A stretch of DNA of 64,000 nucleotides, taken from contig NC_063154.1 in the NCBI RefSeq assembly GCF_020921035.1, forward strand, positions 15,411,861-15,475,860, read 5' to 3'. This document shows positions 57,731 through 64,000 of the stretch, one piece after another; the stretch's first letter is position 1; each line of letters begins with the position of its first letter. The position numbers were made by a program, and so were the translations under genes. The notes beneath the pieces are model-generated. The model saw only the letters and a list, made by a program, of their open reading frames with translations, ran no database searches and had not been told where the DNA came from. This stretch comes from Rhodamnia argentea (lineage: Eukaryota > Streptophyta > Magnoliopsida > Myrtales > Myrtaceae).

Positions 57731-58498
57731 GTTAGTCCAAATTTCGAGTTGTAATCTCTATTCCCGGTGAAAGAGTTGGTGATTTCATCTAGGCCTCCTA
57801 CACGTATTGGCAAGGAAGAATTCGTCATGAGTAGGTTCAGGTTCAGCAGTAATTCTATATCAAAGCTGAAAGCCCAAGCTAGACAATATGCAAAGGACTC
57901 GATGGCCAATGATTTCCAGCTTTCAAGGGTGGAGGTTGTTTCGGCACTTATAAGTAGAGCTCTCGTCGATGTTGATCAACATAGACGCGGCGAACAAAGG
58001 GTTTTCGTAGTTTATATGACGGTTAATTTGCGCAGGAAAATCAATCTAGCAATACCCGCTAATTCTTGTGGCAATCTCTTTGCCTTGATGTTTGCACGAT
58101 CCGATCCACCCATAGTCGGCGAAAGCAAGTTGGAGTTTAATGGGATGGTGAATTTAATCCGCCACATGATAGCGGACGCCAAAACAAAATATGCAATGGT
58201 AGGTGACGGTGAGGAGCTCTGCTCAATGGTGGGCACTTCTCTAACCGAATTAGCCAAAACTTGGTGCACAGGCGAAGAGTGTCTGATTAATTTTACTAGC
58301 TGGTGCCTGTTCAGGCTGTATGAGAATGACTTCGGGTGGGGAAGGCCGGTTCTCGTCTCCAACACACCAGTGAATTTAGGATCGATTGTTCTTATTGACG
58401 ACGAAGAAAGCGGAGGAATCGATGCGTGGATAACCGTCAATGAAGATGAGATGATTCTTCTTAAACAAGATCCGGAAATTCTGGCGTTCACTTCCTAG
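57731..58498 (+). pseudogene. BAHD acyltransferase pseudogene B3 (C-terminal half)
   Basis: Homology to B1 and B2 starts at the codons for 'VSPNFEL', equivalent to residue about 181 of B2. It has an in-frame TAA at 57752-57754. After that the frame is open to 'ILAFTS', with 'NSCGNLF' and an intact DFGWG. The whole N-terminal domain, including HXXXD, is missing and replaced by a short-period repeat. The 243-codon frame starting at GTG 57767 cannot be a working enzyme, because both domains form the active site. The remaining part is well kept, so loss may be recent. Confidence 0.9.
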
Positions 58499-59957
58499 TT
58501 GGGGATAGAGATGTTGGCTGATTATATCACTTGCAAAGTATTGCATGGTATGGCAGCTGGAAATTCATTATCTTAACGTTTCTGGTGAGTATAACCTATA
58601 CCTCAAAAGGGTGAGCTTTGACAGTGGCTGTCTGGCTGAGCGGAGCATAGCTGGATCTAATATTCTACTTTTAGGACGAAAAAGTCCATGCACCTTGAAT
58701 AGGTAATTAAATGGGTAACCTATCTAATACATAATTCTCACTTGCATTGTTGGGTTGCATAACCCAACTTGTTAGGCAATCAGCACATTCATTTCCTCCC
58801 CCTAAAATTATGGAGAATCTTGACATGTTGAAAATACTTTAGCATACTTTCAATTTGAGAAATTCACACGTCGCATGAAGTTGGTTTTCGATAGCTGATT
58901 GTGAGTTCGCCTCGACCATAAGCTTGGTAATACTCGGCTACATTTGGTCGTCTAGATTTCTATCCAGTATAGGATTGGATATGATATGAAATTCAAGAAT
59001 TTTTCCATATCCCGTCCTTTGTTTGGCGAATCATAGTTATAAAGCCGGATATATTCATATCATATCATATTAATTGTGTGTTATTTACACTTATCGATAT
59101 AAATGAACATGAAATTGCACAAACGAATATTTCATAATTCACTGTCAACTCTAGTAAGATAGAAAATATGATCATATTTTTGCTACAAAGGAGAATGAGT
59201 TTTGACTCTCTTTTTGCTTTCATAGACTTTTAACGTGAACCAGAAACCTATGAAAGAGAAGAGGTTTCAACTCTCTCGCCATTTTCGTAGAGTTTTGACG
59301 TGAACTAAAAAATCACAAATGATTGGTGAAACTTCACATGAACTAAAGATACGTAGGAGAAGGAGATGGAGATTTATGCGCTTTTTTTAGAAACTTCATT
59401 GCTCCACAATCTTCGAGAATTAGAAAGATCATTTTCAATTTTGAATTTGTTTATTCAAAATCTAGGTTCTTCTACTTCATTTTTATTTACTTATTATTTT
59501 ATTTTTTATATCCCTTTTTTCATTATTTTATTCTGTTCCATTATATTTTACGAAAAAATTACTAAATAATAAAATCCGTAATGATATAGATATGAAGTTT
59601 GTTATATACATAGGTGCACAAAATATATCTTATAAAGAAGAAAGAAACTAAAATTTGTAAATGCATATAGGAATAAACAAAAAAATATTTTTATTTTGTA
59701 GTTTCTTTTTAATTTTAGAATTCAAATATAATTTATATATAATAATTATTTTAATCTTATTATTTAATAAGTTTTTTATTTGAGAAAAAAATAGCTTTTA
59801 TACCATGAACATGAGAAATCCTATGCACCTTTAACCCATCTCCCCCATGAGATAAACACAAGATAGGATAAATTTTTATCTTGACCACTAAACGCAGAGA
59901 TTGCAAAATGCCTAAATGGGAAACTTGAATAGAAGACTCTAGTGGTATTGGAAGGGA
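58499..59957. other. AT-rich spacer downstream of B3
   Basis: No gene is recognised. About 58970-59095 has 'ggatatgatatg' and 'catatcatatcatatt' ends, which suggests a small inverted-repeat element. The frame at 59366-59569 is hydrophobic low-complexity sequence. Confidence 0.35.
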
Positions 59958-60120
59958 AAATGCTTCTCGACAAGATCTGTCGGGGGTTGTACAATGTCAA
60001 CCGTAGGCCCACACATTATCACCACGTGTTTTTTTTATAAAATACTCATTGATTAAGAGATCGTGTGGTCAGAAATAACCGACAATCTTGTTAAACTGTT
60101 AGGCTAGCAACTTTCCATTG
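59958..60120. repeat. Third copy of the conserved BAHD upstream block
   Basis: It aligns with 40379-40547 and 1741-1885 ('actcattgattaagagatcg', 'tggtcagaaataac'). No BAHD gene follows within the next 3 kb, so a gene may have been lost here. Confidence 0.55.
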
Positions 60121-60940
60121 GAAGCCAACCAATCCTATGCGTGTAATTCAAAAAGACAAATTTATCCTTGAAACATTAATTTCGCCATGGTAAGACTGGG
60201 TTTGGATTTTGTCACATGAATGCCACCAGGGTGTCAAGTTGGTTCCACACTCCCACAATGCCCTCTTTGGGTCTTTTTTTTCCTTCGGCAGAATACTCGT
60301 CTCACAATCTTGATAAGAAATTTTTACATATGAAAAAAAAAAATTTACACAAAGAAATGCACCAAAATTAAAGTAAACGTCCACTCCATGCACCTGTTAT
60401 ATTTGCAATTTACTAGAATTTGGTGAGTTTGTTGTTTACCCGGCACTGTATCAAACATCTTGAGATGTCAAATTTGCTCCGCCTACATTATCAGAGCAAT
60501 CGTAATCATTCATACCACATGTACTTCTATAATGAAAGTTGACATATATATCAAATTGTGTGTACACTTTAATGTGGCCTCATCGATTTTGTAGGTTGAA
60601 GAGTGAGCCTAAAGAAAGTAGGTCGAGGCATCTGGTTGAATGGAAGACATAATTTGGATTAATGAGGAGACATGTGGCTAAGTGGAAAACTATGAGCAAA
60701 ATAGAATGTCACGAGGGAGAAAGCGATATATTTTTTTTTTTTTTTCCACGACGAAAGCGATATGTCTAACATGCCAAGAAGTCGGACATGTTCATGGTTT
60801 TCGGTGATCTCATGAAGGGGTAGTTCTCGAGACGTGGTAACGTGAAAACCGAGCCAAAACGGTACGTGATGAAAGATCAGATGCAAAGCAGGAGATGATA
60901 AAGTGTCCAATTGCTAGGTAAACTTTCTTTTCTTTAAGCC
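60121..60940. other. Spacer
   Basis: No gene or element ends are recognised. A 17-base T run lies at about 60729-60745. Confidence 0.3.
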
Positions 60941-61264
60941 TTAACGACCCAATCCGCAACTTTGTTGACCTCTATACTCCAGTCTTGATTCAACTAGGAC
61001 AAAATAGAAGCCTAAAAGAGTGCTTGGCCCGATCAAAACCGGCCCATCAAGGCCCTCAATACTCCGGCCTCCACTCTCCTCCCACCGTCTCTCATCAACT
61101 CCGATGTGCTTATTTTTAACATTGAAGGCCAAAAGGGGAAGAAAGCAAAGATCTCCCTGCCTTGGCCGGCCCTGTCTCCCTCCTTGTAAGAACATTCTAT
61201 TGCACTAAAAAGAGGAAACTACTTGGGCAGATTGATGGCTGGGGGTGGAGAAAAAGGGGAGAAG
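60941..61264. repeat. Copy of the spacer after B2, first part
   Basis: About 60965-61220 aligns with 50640-50860. It is separated from its second part (62888-63100) by MITEs. Confidence 0.5.
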
Positions 61265-62130
61265 TGTCATGAAAGTCTTAAACCTATTGTGTTGATGTCA
61301 ATTCAGTTTTTAAAACTTTTTTTTGCGTTAATTTAGTCTTAAACCTTTTACATTAATACCAATTCAATTCTAAATCTTTTACATTTATGCCAATTGAGTC
61401 AATCCAGTCAATTTTAGCTTGAAATCACTGATGTGGACAACGATTGCTTATATGGCACAACCGGTGTTGACATGTACATTTTTAATAATATTTTCAAGCA
61501 TTTTTTGTTTTTTTAGAAACATTTTTAAAAATATAATAAAAATATTAAAAATGTCCACGTTAGGGCTTATTGTGCCATGTAAGACAATCGACGTCCACGT
61601 TAGCGATTTTTCCTGTCAAAATTGGCTGAATTGATTCATTGACATAAATGCAAAAGATTTAGAACTTAACTAGCACAAATTCAATCATAAATCTTTTCAA
61701 TTTTGCCAATTGTGTCACACACGACCAATTTCAATTTGAAATTATTGATGTGTACATCGATTGTCCTATGTGGCAAGACAGGTGTCAACATGGACATTTT
61801 TAAAATTATTTTGACTTTTTTAAGCATTGTTTGGTTTTTTAGAAATATTTTTAAAAATATTATTAAAAATATTATAAAATATTCACGTCGGCGCCGGCTG
61901 TGCCACGTATGAAAATCGACGTCCATGTTAGCAATTTCCGGACAAAATTGGCCGGATTGACTCAATTGACATAAGTGCAAAAGATTTAGGACTTAATTGG
62001 CACAAATGTAAAAGGTTTAGGACTGAAAATTGGTGCTAATGCAAAATGTTTAAGATTAAATTGGCACCAAAAAAAGATTTATAACTAAATTGGCACTAAT
62101 ACAATAGATTTATGACTTTCTTGACACTTT
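61265..62130. mobile_element. Two adjacent inverted-repeat MITEs
   Basis: Two related copies (about 61265-61690 and 61690-62130) each start with 'gtcttaaacctttta' type repeats and end with inverted 'aaaggtttaggacttaattg' repeats. Each middle has 'tgatgtggac' facing 'gtccacgttagc' and an AT-rich core with 'ttttaaaaatat'. They share arm units with 12266-12756. Confidence 0.6.
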
Positions 62131-62887
62131 CCTGGAGGAAATGGTGTGTAATAGATTAGAATCTCAACTTAATGTGAAAATTGCTTTAGTGTAAGTTTTT
62201 TTTTTTTTGTTGGTCATACTTTAGTGTAAGTTAGGCATACGTACATGGGCAAAAAAAAAAAATTAGGTATACGTTATACAATGTTAAGTAAAGAACAACA
62301 CAGTCAGCAAATAGAGTGCCTCTTTTATTAAGAGGGCTGCTCCTCAATTATTTTTTTTTTTAAAAGGGAATAAGTACTCGTTTTTCTCAAAACATCAAAC
62401 TAGACATGGCCAAATGGAACCATGGGCCCGGAACCAGCCCGTTGACCGGCCCCATGGTTCCAACCCGTTTTTTTTTTAAAAGGAAAAAAAAAGGAGGAGG
62501 CTTGGGAGAAAAGAGCAATTTGGGCCTCGGAACCGGCAATTCCACCTTTTTTAGGAACCGGAACCGCCGGTTCCTGAATCGGAATCGGCGGTTCCACGGA
62601 ACCGACCACCTCTACATCAAACCCTAATTTCTGTAGATTAAGATCCTCTATTTGCATATGGTCTCTTCAGCGGTGTCTCCATAATATAAGTGGTAAACAA
62701 ACATAATCTAGTCACAAACTCAAAAGTGAAGTAGATTCATGGGATAACACCTCGCAAGTTTATATTCTTGTGAACACTTAATTCAATTAGCCTTTGTCCT
62801 CCCTCCCTCATCTTCATTCAAGACATTTCACCCCAAAATTTATCTTTAACCACGTGGACTTGAATTTTCAATTTAAGACGATAAATT
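62131..62887. other. Spacer with a GGTTCGG-type MITE fragment
   Basis: About 62404-62620 has 'ggaaccatgg', 'aaccggaaccg' and 'gcggttcc' phrases and ends 'gaccacctctac', like the GGTTCGG family. The rest is AT-rich and featureless. Confidence 0.4.
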
Positions 62888-63269
62888 TATGTCTGAATTT
62901 CCTCCCTCTTGAAGAGGATGGCACATCGGCAAGTTAAATTTGCATTGGTAATTTTTCTTTCTTTCATTTTTAGTTTTTTCCCCTATTTCCTTATTCTTGT
63001 CCCAGCACCTCTTCTCGTATGTTCGATACACGTCACATCCTCCCACGGTAACATCGCATCGTTGCCTATCGCCGCAGTTCTACACATAGCCGCTACCCCT
63101 TGTTGATTGTTTATTTGTAAAAACAAAAGAGGTACATTTTCTTGTCCCACATAAGAAAAATGAGTGTGCATGGGTTAATCTATGAGTGCAAAGGCCTTCT
63201 AATCTTACAAATAAAGACAATGAGTTAAGTGGGTTCCACCGTATAATACTCGCGTGAGGGTGCGTGTCA
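62888..63269. repeat. Copy of the spacer after B2, second part
   Basis: About 62888-63100 aligns with 50939-51150, including 'cttgtcccagcacctcttct'. It has no conserved frame. Confidence 0.5.
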
Positions 63270-63427
63270 CCGACCTAATTTTTGGACTAATGCATTACTA
63301 AGCTAATTGTTTAATTAACCTAGCTTAGGCTCTCCAAAGTCTATATGAAATCGTAACTTAGAGTCCAAATTAGGTTAGTTAGATAATTAGCCTGCTAATC
63401 CATTAGCTTTGAAAAATTAGGTCGTGA
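63270..63427 (+). mobile_element. 3' end fragment of a long LTR
   Basis: It ends 'aggtcgtgaca', like the 3' ends of the long LTRs at 7066 and 24854. It is joined directly to Copia coding debris. Confidence 0.4.
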
Positions 63428-64000
63428 CAAAGATTTAGGTGCAGCGAAAAAAATCGTACGCATGGAAATTCGGCTAGATCGAAAAGGGGGAAACTATGTC
63501 TTTCCCGGAAATACTACATTGATAAGGTGTCAGATTGTTTTGGCACGAAAGATGCTAAACTAGTTAGTATTCCTCTTGTTGCTTACTTTAGATTATCAGC
63601 TAGTTTATGCCCACAAACATATGAGGAGGTAAAATATATGTTGCATGTTCCATACTCATTATAGTTGGTAGCCTTATGTATGCAAACCATTGCGCTCAAC
63701 TTGATATTTCACATGTTGTTAGTGTGGTAAGTAGATACTTATTATGTCTAGGCAAAGTTTATTGGCAAGCTGTGAAAAAGATTTTGAGAAATTTAAAGGG
63801 TACTTCAAATTATGGTTTAGAGTTTGGAAAAACTCGTGAAACTCTTACAAGATATGTTGATTCCGATTATGCTGTTGACCTTGATAAGAGAAGATCTTTG
63901 ACTGGATACATATTTACTATTGGAGGTTGTGCAATTAGTTGGAAAGCTGCTTTATAGCATACTATTACAAATGACAGAGCATATGGCTATTCCCGAGGAA
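63428..64000 (+). pseudogene. Copia reverse transcriptase/RNase H fragment, runs off the window
   Basis: It starts at 'KDLGAAKKIV', near the end of a Copia reverse transcriptase, and passes through stops and frame changes. From 63676 it is open with 'LDISHVVSVVSRYL', 'VKKILRNLKGTSNYGLEFG', 'YVDSDYAVDLDKRRSLTGYIFT' (split by small changes) and 'ISWKAAL', the RNase H region. The 'YVDSDYA' Asp residues belong to the RNase H active site. It may be the 3' part of the element whose gag-integrase lies at 51906-53600, but this is not proven. Confidence 0.75.

Noticed and set aside
57544..57909. 121-codon minus frame with Ser/Pro-rich repeats
   Set aside because: Produced by the short-period GC-rich repeat plus the antisense of B3.

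Overview
The window is nuclear DNA of a flowering plant, almost certainly a eudicot. It is AT-rich, full of LTR retrotransposons, TRIM-type elements, MITEs and one plant L1-type LINE, and its only host gene family is the plant BAHD acyltransferases. No bacterial, organellar or viral genes, CRISPR arrays or tRNA genes were recognised. A woody dicot is a guess; the species cannot be named from sequence alone.

Host genes: a one-sided cluster of seven BAHD acyltransferase loci, all on the + strand and all without introns, in two subfamilies. Subfamily A: pseudogene A1 (2652-2999), intact gene A2 (13043-14374), pseudogene A3 (31529-32846) and a 5' stub A4 (about 38835-39062). Subfamily B: B1 (40765-42075, full length but with a small deletion in its N-terminal domain), B2 (48798-50171, full length with a tandem 22-residue duplication) and pseudogene B3 (57731-58498, C-terminal half only). 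The proteins resemble BAHD clade III enzymes (vinorine synthase-like), which move acyl groups from CoA to alcohols or amines of specialised metabolites in the cytosol. The substrate is not predictable here.

Layout: 1-1370 is a third, partial copy of a repeat block. About 2997-14433 (block A) and 19853-32925 (block B) are two copies of a large tandem segmental duplication; each holds, in order, a MITE, a Copia solo LTR, a long LTR, a four-LTR tandem array, spacer, a second MITE and a BAHD gene. Between them lies a 4.46-kb LINE with an uninterrupted ORF2 and a 17-bp target-site duplication. Block B also carries a nested TRIM array with a palindromic end, absent from block A.

From 33 kb onward come MITEs, a Copia solo LTR, a degenerate TTACCAACT-rich field, genes B1 and B2, remains of a Sirevirus-like gag, Copia gag-integrase debris, a long Tat/Ogre-like LTR on the minus strand, pseudogene B3, more MITEs and a Copia RNase H fragment at the right edge. 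The picture is of a specialised-metabolism gene family that grew by tandem and segmental duplication and is being broken up by retroelements and small deletions. All element boundaries were read by eye from repeat alignment and could shift by some bases.
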